Assembly (NCBI GenBank): GCA_951812755.1
Contig: OX638329.1
Coordinates: 6,067,107-6,131,106 of the forward strand
DNA length: 64,000 bases
Reading direction: 5' to 3'
From: an uncultured Latescibacterota bacterium
GTDB taxonomy: Bacteria > Latescibacterota > UBA2968
This document shows, in pieces, positions 1-8,705 of the stretch. The translations under genes were made by a program, and so were the position numbers. The notes beneath the pieces were generated by a model. The model was not told the origin of the DNA, did no database searches, and worked only from the letters and a program-made list of their open reading frames with translations. Numbering within the stretch: position 1 is the stretch's first letter; each line of letters starts with the position of its first letter.

Positions 1-511
1 AGTCACTCAGCGTTCCAATTTTATCGCTTGATTTTCCACCATCATCATATCCTGGTTGCCAAACAACATCAGTACCTCTGGTTGCACTATTTAAATTTGC
101 CATTACATGGTTACAACTGAGGATGAATTTTTCGTTTTGTTCGTTTTTTACTAAGCAGCCAAAAGTTCCAGTGGGTGGATTACTATCAAGACTTAAAGAA
201 TCTCCACCTTTTGCAGGTCGAGCAGCAGGAATGATACGACCGGTCTTCCGTACGTTGATTTTAGGAAAGTTTTTTCCAACTACTTCTAAAAGAGACTGTA
301 TAGCTCCGACTTCGACATCTATCGATTCTATCGATATCAAACACTCCAATATCAATTCTTCACCTTTCATGCTGTAACCAAAACCTACAATGGGATACTC
401 TTTTCCCTCTTTTTCGGCTACTGATATTAGTTTTTCGTGTTGTTCACTTACAGGTTTTGAGAACGTAAAATGACGAAGAAGAACTGCCGGTAAGTAGGGG
501 ATTTGTTCCAT
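1..511 (-). CDS. Nal1-like trypsin-fold serine peptidase, 3' part cut by the window edge
   Basis: The minus strand is open from an ATG at 511 to base 1 (170 codons, no stop), so the gene continues beyond the window. About 110 residues of an unrecognised alpha/beta-looking N-terminal region are followed by GTFGCLVKN, then ILSCNHVMA (His135) and a GTDVVWQPG segment. This order matches the start of Nal1-type trypsin-like peptidases, where the motif is usually SNNHVLA and its His is catalytic. The Asp and Ser would lie outside the window. There is a weak AGGA-type ribosome site upstream. No signal peptide is visible, so it is probably cytoplasmic. Family assignment rests on motifs only. Confidence 0.65.
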   Translation of the reverse strand, partial: MEQIPYLPAVLLRHFTFSKPVSEQHEKLISVAEKEGKEYPIVGFGYSMKGEELILECLISIESIDVEVGAIQSLLEVVGKNFPKINVRKTGRIIPAARPAKGGDSLSLDSNPPTGTFGCLVKNEQNEKFILSCNHVMANLNSATRGTDVVWQPGYDDGGKSSDKIGTLSD

Positions 512-623
512 TTGTATAGTTTTTCCTTTTTTTGTAGAGAAATATGCGTGCAGCAATAGCATCCCGCTGATCTGCTGGCAGTTTCTGGATTTCTGAGACG
601 GCCTGTTGAAGTAAATCAGCCAT
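444..623 (-). pseudogene. Short ORF resembling the N-terminus of a small antitoxin-like protein
   Basis: The ORF is 59 codons from an ATG at 623 with AAGGAG nearby. It begins MADLLQQAVSEIQKLPADQR and continues DAIAARI, which resembles the start of the small acidic proteins often encoded beside toxins or proteases. After about 27 residues it turns basic and low in complexity, and it overlaps the start of the peptidase at 511 in another frame. I read it as the surviving 5' part of a small gene joined to the peptidase by deletion. A functional leader ORF translationally coupled to the peptidase is also possible. Confidence 0.3.
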
Positions 624-871
624 TTCTGTGGCTCCTTACTTGTTAAAATACCCTGCTTATTGAAAATATAGCCCTAAAGGTAATATTAGCCAAATAGATT
701 TCTTGCCTCAGGCCCCTGAAAAATTTAGACAAACCCGCCTTCACTACAATTTTGATCGCATCGTTTGTATATTTTTGTAAATTTTCTTGTCACAGGCCAT
801 AATTTGCGTAATTTATATAGTCAAACGCATAATTGGTATAAGTATAAATCGCAAAGGAAAAGGAGCCACTC

Positions 872-2143
872 ATGAAATCACTGAACCGGCGTACGTTTCT
901 CAGAAGTGCAGGTGTTTGTCTGGCATTGCCGTTTTTAGACGCCATGATCCCCGTGGGGCGAACTGCGAGTCAGGCATTTGCGCTTGCCCGCGCACAGGCC
1001 GCAAAGCGGTTGGTATGTATTGGCAATCCCTTCGGAATGATCCCCGAGCGATTCTTCCCAACGGGAAGCGGCGCAAATTACACACTCCCCCAACTCCTGC
1101 AACCACTATCAGCGCACCAGCGAGATTTTACGATCTTCTCCAACCTGGACCACGGCGTAACCGGCGGACATCGCACCGCGCATACATTCTTGAGCGGCAT
1201 CCGAATCAAAGACGCCAAAATGATGCCCGAAGGCAACATCAGCATCGATCAAAAAGCCGCGGAATTTGTGGGCGTCAACACGCGGTTCCCCTCGTTGAAT
1301 GTAAGCATCAATGGCCACTGCGAAATGAGCTGGACGCGCACGGGCGTGCGGGTGCCGCCAATTAACAATCCCCAAAAAGTATTCCAAGCACTATTTGTAG
1401 ATACGACCGCAAAAGAAAAAGAACAGCGTGCAATCGCACTCGAACAACACGGCAGCATCTTAGACGCCGTAATGGGAGAAGCGCGATCCTTTGAGCGCAA
1501 ACTGGGCCAACGAGACCGGGAAAAACTGGAAGAATATCTGACCTCTGTACGCACAGTCGAGAAAAAGCTGGGCATGTCCAAGGCGTGGCTGGACAAACCC
1601 AAACCCCAAGTCAGCATGGACATGCCGGAAAACGGCCCCTTTGTCGAAACCCTGCCCTTGATGTACGACCTCATTGCCCTATCACTGCAAACGGACTCCA
1701 CGCGGATTGCAACCCTGGAAGTGGGCATGGGGATCAAAACCACGGACCTGGGCCTGAACACGAATTACCACAAATACTCGCACCACGGCAAATTGCCCGA
1801 ACTCATGGAAGGCCTGACAATAATTGAAAGATATCAGATGAAACACCTGGGCCTGTTCTTTGACAAGCTCAAAGCCATTGAAGACCCCGCTGGCGGAACC
1901 CTGTTTGACAACACCATGGTATTATCCGGCAGTGGCATGGGCAACGGCAGTTCGCACTCCAACAAAAACCTGCCCATATTGCTCGCAGGCGGAGGATTTA
2001 AACACGGGCAACACATAGTATTTCCAGAAGCAAAGCCCAAGCGCGTACCGCTGAGCAACTTGTACCTATCGATGTTGCAGAATTTTGGACTGGAAATCGA
2101 TCACTTCGGTCAGAGCACTGGCACGCTAAAAGGATTCGAATAA
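872..2143 (+). CDS. DUF1552 family protein with Tat-like signal
   Basis: This 423-residue protein starts at an ATG behind AAAGGAG. The N-terminus carries a twin-arginine-type signal (NRRTFLRSAG, residues 5-14) followed by a hydrophobic stretch ending near residue 26, so export by Tat is likely. The body has the look of DUF1552 (many Gly/His/Asn loops such as GHRTAHTFLSG and the NLPILLAGGG segment near the C-terminus), a family known mainly from Planctomycetes and related marine lineages. The next gene begins 2 nt after the stop and encodes the DUF1592-type partner that usually accompanies it. Function is unknown; a periplasmic oxidoreductase-like role is only suggested by the cytochrome-like partner. 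The 360 bases between 512 and 871 hold only the short ORF above and an AT-rich leader. Confidence 0.85.
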   Translation: MKSLNRRTFLRSAGVCLALPFLDAMIPVGRTASQAFALARAQAAKRLVCIGNPFGMIPERFFPTGSGANYTLPQLLQPLSAHQRDFTIFSNLDHGVTGGHRTAHTFLSGIRIKDAKMMPEGNISIDQKAAEFVGVNTRFPSLNVSINGHCEMSWTRTGVRVPPINNPQKVFQALFVDTTAKEKEQRAIALEQHGSILDAVMGEARSFERKLGQRDREKLEEYLTSVRTVEKKLGMSKAWLDKPKPQVSMDMPENGPFVETLPLMYDLIALSLQTDSTRIATLEVGMGIKTTDLGLNTNYHKYSHHGKLPELMEGLTIIERYQMKHLGLFFDKLKAIEDPAGGTLFDNTMVLSGSGMGNGSSHSNKNLPILLAGGGFKHGQHIVFPEAKPKRVPLSNLYLSMLQNFGLEIDHFGQSTGTLKGFE

Positions 2144-2145
2144 AA

Positions 2146-4611
2146 ATGAAAAAATGCGTTCTATTCCTCCTGATTGGCATTTTATCCTCAACGACTGCAT
2201 GGGCAGAAGGGGATGCCACATACAAAAATACCGTGCGGACATTTTTGGCGCAGCGATGTTATAAATGCCACGGCGCAGAGCTTCAAAAAGCAGATCTGCG
2301 GTTTGACACCCTCACGTTGGATTTTCACAATGAAGATGTATTACTAACGTGGCAAAATATCGCCGACATGTTAAATCTCGGCTTAATGCCACCTTATGAA
2401 GAGCCGCAGCCCGAACTGGCGGAAATGAAGCCCGTGATCGATTGGATTACCGGCGCGCTAAAAGCGCATCACGAAACAGAAGAAAGCACGGGCGGACAAA
2501 CCGTATTGCGCCGCTTGAATCGGAAGGAATACCGCAATACCATTAGGGACCTATTGCATCTGGACATGACCATGTTCGATCCCACAGATGCATTTCCCCA
2601 GGACGATGAAGAACACGGATTCGACAACATCGGCAAAACACTCGTCATGTCGGATTTTCTGGTCGAAAAATATCTCGACGCAGCCGATCAAATCGTAGAG
2701 CGCGCCGTATTGCCCGCCCCCCAGCCAGAAGTAAAAACACACGAATTTACCTTTCCCATCATGCGCGGAGGCGGTGGATTTTTGACACCGGCGAGCCGCC
2801 GCTTGAAACAGGGATACGACGAGCTATTCCGCCGCCCCGATGACCGCTGGGGATACATGTCCATCGACAGATTCCGAAAAGGCGTGCCGCATTCGGGGAT
2901 ATATCGCGTTCGCGTTCGCGCATCCGCACACAACCAGCAACACCCCTATGACAAAGCCCTGCGAACAGATGAAAATGAACCCATACGCCTGGGCATCGTC
3001 GCCGCATCCGGGCATTATGGCGACCTGCGGCAAAGCAACACATCGGATGTGCCATTGGCCGAATTTGAAATGATCGCAGATGGACAACCCCGCCATTATG
3101 AACGCGAACTCTGGCTGGATGAATCCTATGTACCGCGCGTCACATATCCAAACGGACCCATCACACTTTATTGGCGGAGCATTCTGAGGCGTTACCATCC
3201 CCAACTCTACGACAAAACAGACCGGCGCAAACTGCCTCAAAAAGAAGACCAGCAACTCGTACATCGGCAAACCGAAGTCGCAGTCATGAATTATCTGGGA
3301 CCGAGCATTCGCATATACAAAGTCGAAATCGAAGGTCCCCTGTACGAACAGTGGCCCCCGCCTTCGCACACGAGCGTTTTTGGCAAGCGCGATCTCAACA
3401 AAGTCAAACCGCGCGATGTCCTGACGCGCTTTGCAACACGCGCGTATCGCCGCCCGGTCAAACACAGTGAAATCGCGCACATCCTGCAACTGGTCGAACA
3501 CCACGAACAAGCCGGTGCCTCGCGCATTCAAGCCATCAAAATGGGTTTAAAAGCCATCTTGTGTTCGCCCAATTTCCTCTATCTATACGAAAACGAAGGG
3601 CAATTAGACGACTACGCCCTCGCGTCCAAACTCTCGTATTTTCTCTGGTCATCCATGCCCGATGAAGAATTGTTTGTGCTGGCCAAAAAGAAGCGATTGC
3701 ACAAACCAGACGTTTTGCGCACGCAAATTGAACGCATGTTACAAGATGAAAAAGCACAGGCATTTGTAGAGAACTTCACAGAACGCTGGTTAGCCCTGTA
3801 CAAAATTGGCGAAATGCCGCCCGACCCGCGCAATTTCCGCCTGTACTATCAGGCGCATCTCGAAGACGCGATCAAAAAAGAGACCCACGCCTTCTTCCAG
3901 CACATCCTCGACAAAAACATGAGCATCGCACATTTCATCGACTCGGACTTCACCTTCGTCAACCGCGACCTGAGCTTGTTATACCGCATAGAAGGCGTAG
4001 AAGGCCGGGAATTTCGCAAAGTAAAACTCAACGATCCCAAACGCGGCGGCCTGTTGGGACACGCCAGTGTATTGACGGCAACATCGAATGGAATCGAAAC
4101 ATCGCCCGTGGTGCGCGGAGTATGGGTATTAGAAAATCTATTGGGCATAACACCCCCACCACCCCTGCCCGATATCGAACCGATCGAACCCGACATTCGG
4201 GGATCGACGACAATCCGACAGCAACTTGCAAAACACCGCAATATCGCCACCTGTAACGAATGCCATCGCCACATCGATCCATTGGGCTTTGCACTGGAAA
4301 ATTACAACCCCATAGGTGCGTGGCGCTATGGTTACGGTCCCAAAAAACCAAAAATAGATGCATCGGATGTCCTATCTGACGGCAGCAAATTCGACGACCT
4401 TGTGGGCTTTAAAAAGATCCTCATGCAAAAGAAAGATCAATTTGCCCAATGCCTGACCGAAAAGATGCTCACCTACGCAACCGGACGCACATTGGAAGCC
4501 ACCGACCGCCCCGAAGTGGATCGCATCGTACACAATTTGAAAACACAGGGCTATGGCTTGAAAGACCTGGTCATGCTCGTGGCGACGAGTGAGCCATTCT
4601 TGACCAAATAA
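2146..4611 (+). CDS. Planctomycete-type cytochrome c-like protein (DUF1587/1592/1588/1585 architecture)
   Basis: This 821-residue protein has a Sec signal peptide (residues 1-20, ending AWA). A haem-binding-type motif C38-Y-K-C41-H42 lies in the N-terminal cytochrome-like region, and a second CxxCH (C703-N-E-C-H707) lies in the C-terminal segment that reads HRHIDPLGFALENYN, typical of the DUF1588 domain. The order fits the large exported PSD-type proteins paired with DUF1552. It starts 2 nt after the DUF1552 stop, so the two are cotranscribed and probably act together in the periplasm. The substrate is unknown. The family is often inferred to act in electron transfer or oxidative polymer breakdown, but nothing here shows that directly. 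Confidence 0.85.
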   Translation: MKKCVLFLLIGILSSTTAWAEGDATYKNTVRTFLAQRCYKCHGAELQKADLRFDTLTLDFHNEDVLLTWQNIADMLNLGLMPPYEEPQPELAEMKPVIDWITGALKAHHETEESTGGQTVLRRLNRKEYRNTIRDLLHLDMTMFDPTDAFPQDDEEHGFDNIGKTLVMSDFLVEKYLDAADQIVERAVLPAPQPEVKTHEFTFPIMRGGGGFLTPASRRLKQGYDELFRRPDDRWGYMSIDRFRKGVPHSGIYRVRVRASAHNQQHPYDKALRTDENEPIRLGIVAASGHYGDLRQSNTSDVPLAEFEMIADGQPRHYERELWLDESYVPRVTYPNGPITLYWRSILRRYHPQLYDKTDRRKLPQKEDQQLVHRQTEVAVMNYLGPSIRIYKVEIEGPLYEQWPPPSHTSVFGKRDLNKVKPRDVLTRFATRAYRRPVKHSEIAHILQLVEHHEQAGASRIQAIKMGLKAILCSPNFLYLYENEGQLDDYALASKLSYFLWSSMPDEELFVLAKKKRLHKPDVLRTQIERMLQDEKAQAFVENFTERWLALYKIGEMPPDPRNFRLYYQAHLEDAIKKETHAFFQHILDKNMSIAHFIDSDFTFVNRDLSLLYRIEGVEGREFRKVKLNDPKRGGLLGHASVLTATSNGIETSPVVRGVWVLENLLGITPPPPLPDIEPIEPDIRGSTTIRQQLAKHRNIATCNECHRHIDPLGFALENYNPIGAWRYGYGPKKPKIDASDVLSDGSKFDDLVGFKKILMQKKDQFAQCLTEKMLTYATGRTLEATDRPEVDRIVHNLKTQGYGLKDLVMLVATSEPFLTK

Positions 4612-4635
4612 GTCGCCAACTCTGCAAGAGAAAAC

Positions 4636-4672
4636 AAAAACGCTCTGGTATTATTGCCAGGGCGTTTTTGTT
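4636..4672 (+). terminator. Rho-independent terminator after the DUF1592 gene
   Basis: A 13-bp stem (4636-4648 with 4657-4669, one G-T pair) with an 8-nt loop is followed by a T-rich stretch. It separates the DUF1552/DUF1592 pair from the envelope operon. Confidence 0.85.
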
Positions 4673-4879
4673 TATAAAAATAGATTTAAACCGCCACCGT
4701 TTTTTATTGACCTACCTTAATTTGAATATTAATATAATTTAAATATTAACTCGATTTAAAAACAAAATGAGTCATTTTAATCGCCATCACAATTCACCCG
4801 CGGTCCGAAAGGAGTTGTGCCTATAGATTAAAAACAGATGTGTTTTTCAAATGCATTAAATCGCAGAGGAGGAGTGCGT

Positions 4880-5593
4880 ATGAAATATGGAAAAGTTAGT
4901 TTTTTGTGTCTGACGCTGTTGTTTTTCACACCGGGTACAGGTCAGTCGGAAGTTGACGGCACATGGGGAATGGGTATTGTGGCCAATTACGAGGTGCCAC
5001 TATTCGCGCTGAATAGCTGGTTTCCTTCCGGCGGGATCAACGTGGGGGCGTCCATTGTAAACGCCAAGAACGCCACCTGGACGTTTGAACTGGACGGTCA
5101 ATACACCAAATATAATTCCGGAGATTTAGAGAACAGGAGCTTTCTTTTTGGAGGCGATGGACAAAGCTACAACAGCCCAAATGCCAACTCAGAGATGGTG
5201 TGGGCAAGCCTATCAGCGAACTTTCTTTATCACTTCAACAGAGGTGGTGAGAAGTTGGAATCGGGTGGGGGCGCACCGTATCTCCTCATTGGCGCGGGCT
5301 TCTACCACTTTAAAAACAAGATGAGTGGGCTGATCTATCCGGGGCAAAGTGGCACATCCATTGATCCGAACGTTTTGTTGCGACCCGCAGAAGATGTCCG
5401 CACAGAACCCGGCGTGAGTTTGGGATTCGGTATCGAGTATTTTGCCTCACAGTCCGTCGCTATCGATATTCGCGGACAATACCATATTATCTGGGGAGAG
5501 ACGCGATCCATGGAAGCCTGGGGGCTGGAAAAAGCATACCCCTTTCACAAGTTTAACGGCGGCGCGCGGATCAAGTTCTATTTCGCCAATTGA
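4880..5593 (+). CDS. Small outer-membrane beta-barrel protein
   Basis: A 237-residue protein. The ATG at 4880 is preferred over one at 4838 because it has GAGGAGG just upstream and begins a clear signal peptide (MKYGKVSFLCLTLLFF...). The mature part alternates hydrophobic and polar residues with many Gly, Tyr and Phe, contains a LLIGAGFYHF strand, and ends KFYFAN, an aromatic-rich terminal strand as in outer-membrane barrels. It overlaps the leader of the TonB receptor gene and is the first gene of a four-gene envelope operon. No specific family is recognisable; it resembles small OmpA-barrel or opacity-type proteins. Confidence 0.65.
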   Translation: MKYGKVSFLCLTLLFFTPGTGQSEVDGTWGMGIVANYEVPLFALNSWFPSGGINVGASIVNAKNATWTFELDGQYTKYNSGDLENRSFLFGGDGQSYNSPNANSEMVWASLSANFLYHFNRGGEKLESGGGAPYLLIGAGFYHFKNKMSGLIYPGQSGTSIDPNVLLRPAEDVRTEPGVSLGFGIEYFASQSVAIDIRGQYHIIWGETRSMEAWGLEKAYPFHKFNGGARIKFYFAN

Positions 5594-5610
5594 GGAAAGG
5601 AGATCGAGAT

Positions 5611-8600
5611 ATGAGGTACAAATTACGTCTGGCCTGTGTTCTGCTGGCACTATTTGGTTTCTGGCCCTCAGAGGGCATGGCCGGTACAGTAGGTAAAATC
5701 AACGGCACGGTCACAGACGCCTCGGGCGAGTCGCTACCGGGCGCCAACGTGCTGATAAAAGGCACGCAACGCGGCGCAACAGCCGACTCAGAAGGCTATT
5801 TTCTGATCCTGTCAGTCGAGCCAGGCCTGTACGAGCTGGAAGCGTCTCTGGTGGGATACAATGCAGAGATTTTGCAAAATATTGCGGTGCGAGCGGACCT
5901 GACGACCACCGTGGAGTTCAGACTTCAGGAAGCCGCTGTCGAACTGGGTGAATTGGTGGTGGTGGCCGAGCGCCCTCCCGTAGAAGTAGATAAGACCGTG
6001 ACGCGGTACGTGGTGGGCATTGAGGATGTGGAGAATGTGCCACTGGCGCGCTCTACAGCCGAAGTCATTATGCTCCAACCCGGTGTCTCGCTGGACGGCA
6101 ACCTGCGGATTCGCGCGAGCCGAGTCGGTGGACGGCGTGGCAACAACGAAGTCATGGTCGAAATCGATGGCATTCGGCTGGCAAATAACGACGGTCTGGA
6201 TAATGTCACGATGTCGCAGGTCAACAGCGTATCTCGGGGCGCCATACAGGAAGTGTCGGTCTATAATGGCGGCATGAATGCCGAATATGGGAATGCACAG
6301 GGCGGTGTCATCAGCCTGGTAAGCCGCGAAAATAAAGACCGGTATTCCGGATTGGGCGAGTACCGCTTGACCCTGCCGGGGCGAAAGCACTGGGGTAGCA
6401 ATGTCTATGACAGCCCCTTGCTAGAAGGCCGCGCCGATTACAGCGGCATTCATTCCGGGAAGCGCACTGATTACGACAAAAAGTTGGGGCATCTCTTCGA
6501 AGCCAATATCTCGGGACCGATCACACCGAACATCGGATTTTTCACGGGCGGCACCACCTCCCGAAGATCGCCCGTATATCCCAATCCAACCGATTCAGAG
6601 CCGAAAAATTTCAATTCCTCGGCCAATATCACATATCGCCCTTCGGGCAATATGAAGTTCAAGGCAGGTGGAACATGGGTCTATAGAGACATCTTCCACG
6701 ATGGCGGTCGGGACATTAACACCGGCTTTGAAACCGCCGACACACCGGCTGGCGGCATTCGCGGCATTGGGCAAACTGGCAATAATTTGTTCCTATCCGG
6801 CAATGGTGCGGGCAAAAACCCCAGGACCGACCAGGTTGTGTACGGAGTACTCACACACACGCTTTCGTCGAAAACATTTTACGATGTTCGGATTTCCTAT
6901 CAGCGAACAGCGCAAGATACGTCCGATGTGCCGGCAGCGACCGAAGATGTGACGCGGGACGCGCAGGGATTTTTTGTCGATAGGAATATCCACGCATTTC
7001 AGTACGCCCGCCGAACCCGCATGCTTTTGAAGGCCGACCTGAGCAGCCAGTTGCACAAAGGGCATTTCGCAAAAGCGGGATTTGAAATTATTCGCTACGA
7101 CATCTACCAGCACGAAGAGCTTTTCGAAACCTCCCGCAACCGCGAAATCCGTCTGGTGGGCAAGGGCGATCCCATTATCGGGATGGAAGGCTTCAACCCG
7201 ATCACCTACGCGGCATACATTCAGGACAAAATGGAATTTGAGGGCCTGGTAGTCAACCTGGGTTTCCGAGCGGACCTCCTCGATCCGGGCGATTCTTTTG
7301 GCCGCGCGATGGACCACCCGCTCTGGTTCCATTATAACTCGCTGACGCGCTGGCGAAATGTGCCCATCGTGGATTCACCCACTCAGAAGGCGTTCAGCCC
7401 CCGCATCGGAATTTCTCATCCGATTACAGACCGTTCGTTCATCCGGTTTTTCACAGGACAATTCCACCAGTTTTTTGACATGCAGAACCTCTACACGCGG
7501 TTGTTCTCGGCCTCGGGGCCAGACCGGGATGTGGATGGCGACGGGGTGATTGAACAGAATGAAATCATGAACGCGCTGACCTATCCGCTGGCCGCAGATT
7601 TTGGCAATGTCGATGTAAAGCCCGAAAAGACGACACAGTTTGAAGTGGGTTTCGAGTGGAACTTTGCCGGACCGTACGTCATAGCCCTCACGTCTTTCTA
7701 CAAAGATCAGGAGGGGAGGCAGGGCGACTCGGACAATTACGTCCACGATCCGTTTAGGGGGAAAAACTCGGCGTATGACCACGGCCAGTGGAACCGGCGG
7801 TTTTCCACCTCGCGCGGGTTCGAGTTGTCGTTCTCGAAAAAGTTCAAAGATATGATCGCGTTCAACGTGGCCTACAATTTGAACTGGGCCAAGTCGCACC
7901 AGGGCGGCAGACGCGCTCAGGACTGGACTTATGTGGCGACGGGCGAGTTTGTGAAAAGCGATCTATACTTTGCCGGTGTGACATTTGATAACACCGGGCA
8001 GGAATTTCCCCGCGCACCCACTGCCGAAGAACGGGCATCGCTGGCCGCGTTGGCGGACGACATTGCCCGGGGCTACAAAAAATTGGCGGATGATAAAGTA
8101 CCCAAGTTCAGCGGGTTCTGGGAACAGCCAGTGGTGATTGTGCCCGGACTCTATGCTTTCAATGTCGGCTCCTACAGCATTCCGAGCCTGGATGGCGGCC
8201 TGGACCGGCGCAATTTTGCCAGCATTCAACTCCTCTTTTCTTCGCCGCCAGATTACCACATTGTGCCACTGGCCGGCCTTCGGGCAACATTGGTCTGGCA
8301 GATGCAGACCGGAAGCCCCTGGAACTACTCGCCGCCAATTGGACCCGCGCAGCGTCGAAACAGGCCGGTGACCACTGTGACCGATGTGAGTGCAGAAAAG
8401 GATTTCAACATCGGCGAGACCGCATTGGCAACCGCCTTTGTCGAAGTGAGAAATTTCTTCGGACAACGGGATGACCTATCGACCGGTTTTCGCACGATTC
8501 AGTACGGACTGAGCCTACCGCCGCCGGGCGATGGTAAGTTCGATCAATTTGGCGATATAGCTGAACTAACGCGGTACAACGACGGTTTGGGACGTCCCCG

Positions 8601-8634
8601 GTCAATTGTGCTGGGTGCGCGATTCAAGTTCTAG
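5611..8634 (+). CDS. TonB-dependent outer-membrane receptor with carboxypeptidase-regulatory-like domain
   Basis: A 1007-residue protein. The ATG at 5611 lies behind AGGAAAGGAGA and is preferred to an upstream TTG at 5590. Order: signal peptide (about 1-24), carboxypeptidase-regulatory-like beta-sandwich (about 25-105, GTVTDASGESLPGANVLIKG), plug domain (about 120-240, with ALIQEVSVYNGG-like and AEYGNAQGGV motifs), then a large barrel ending ARFKF with a terminal aromatic as in outer-membrane proteins. This SusC-like layout is typical of FCB bacteria. A DxDGDG-type loop (DVDGDGVIE) in the barrel may bind Ca2+. The substrate is unknown. No SusD-like lipoprotein follows; the next genes encode a large secreted protein and a PorV-like protein. 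Confidence 0.9.
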   Translation: MRYKLRLACVLLALFGFWPSEGMAGTVGKINGTVTDASGESLPGANVLIKGTQRGATADSEGYFLILSVEPGLYELEASLVGYNAEILQNIAVRADLTTTVEFRLQEAAVELGELVVVAERPPVEVDKTVTRYVVGIEDVENVPLARSTAEVIMLQPGVSLDGNLRIRASRVGGRRGNNEVMVEIDGIRLANNDGLDNVTMSQVNSVSRGAIQEVSVYNGGMNAEYGNAQGGVISLVSRENKDRYSGLGEYRLTLPGRKHWGSNVYDSPLLEGRADYSGIHSGKRTDYDKKLGHLFEANISGPITPNIGFFTGGTTSRRSPVYPNPTDSEPKNFNSSANITYRPSGNMKFKAGGTWVYRDIFHDGGRDINTGFETADTPAGGIRGIGQTGNNLFLSGNGAGKNPRTDQVVYGVLTHTLSSKTFYDVRISYQRTAQDTSDVPAATEDVTRDAQGFFVDRNIHAFQYARRTRMLLKADLSSQLHKGHFAKAGFEIIRYDIYQHEELFETSRNREIRLVGKGDPIIGMEGFNPITYAAYIQDKMEFEGLVVNLGFRADLLDPGDSFGRAMDHPLWFHYNSLTRWRNVPIVDSPTQKAFSPRIGISHPITDRSFIRFFTGQFHQFFDMQNLYTRLFSASGPDRDVDGDGVIEQNEIMNALTYPLAADFGNVDVKPEKTTQFEVGFEWNFAGPYVIALTSFYKDQEGRQGDSDNYVHDPFRGKNSAYDHGQWNRRFSTSRGFELSFSKKFKDMIAFNVAYNLNWAKSHQGGRRAQDWTYVATGEFVKSDLYFAGVTFDNTGQEFPRAPTAEERASLAALADDIARGYKKLADDKVPKFSGFWEQPVVIVPGLYAFNVGSYSIPSLDGGLDRRNFASIQLLFSSPPDYHIVPLAGLRATLVWQMQTGSPWNYSPPIGPAQRRNRPVTTVTDVSAEKDFNIGETALATAFVEVRNFFGQRDDLSTGFRTIQYGLSLPPPGDGKFDQFGDIAELTRYNDGLGRPRSIVLGARFKF

Positions 8635-8649
8635 TCACACTTAGTCGAT

Positions 8650-8682
8650 GGCATGGCCGCACACATATTGCGCGGTCATGCC
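8650..8682 (+). other. Intercistronic hairpin between receptor and secreted-protein genes
   Basis: An 11-bp inverted repeat (8650-8660 with 8672-8682, one G-T pair) lies 15 nt after the receptor stop. It has no T-tract, so it more likely stabilises or processes the transcript than ends it. Confidence 0.5.
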
Positions 8683-8705
8683 AACAATCAGGAGGAGTAT
8701 TCTCC

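Noticed and set aside
123-377. Plus-strand frame at the left edge
   Set aside because: Antisense to the Nal1-like peptidase, which has recognisable motifs.
4707-4738. Promoter with TTGACC and TATAAT upstream of the barrel gene
   Set aside because: Spacing of 20 nt is too long for a standard promoter in an AT-rich leader; not listed as a feature.
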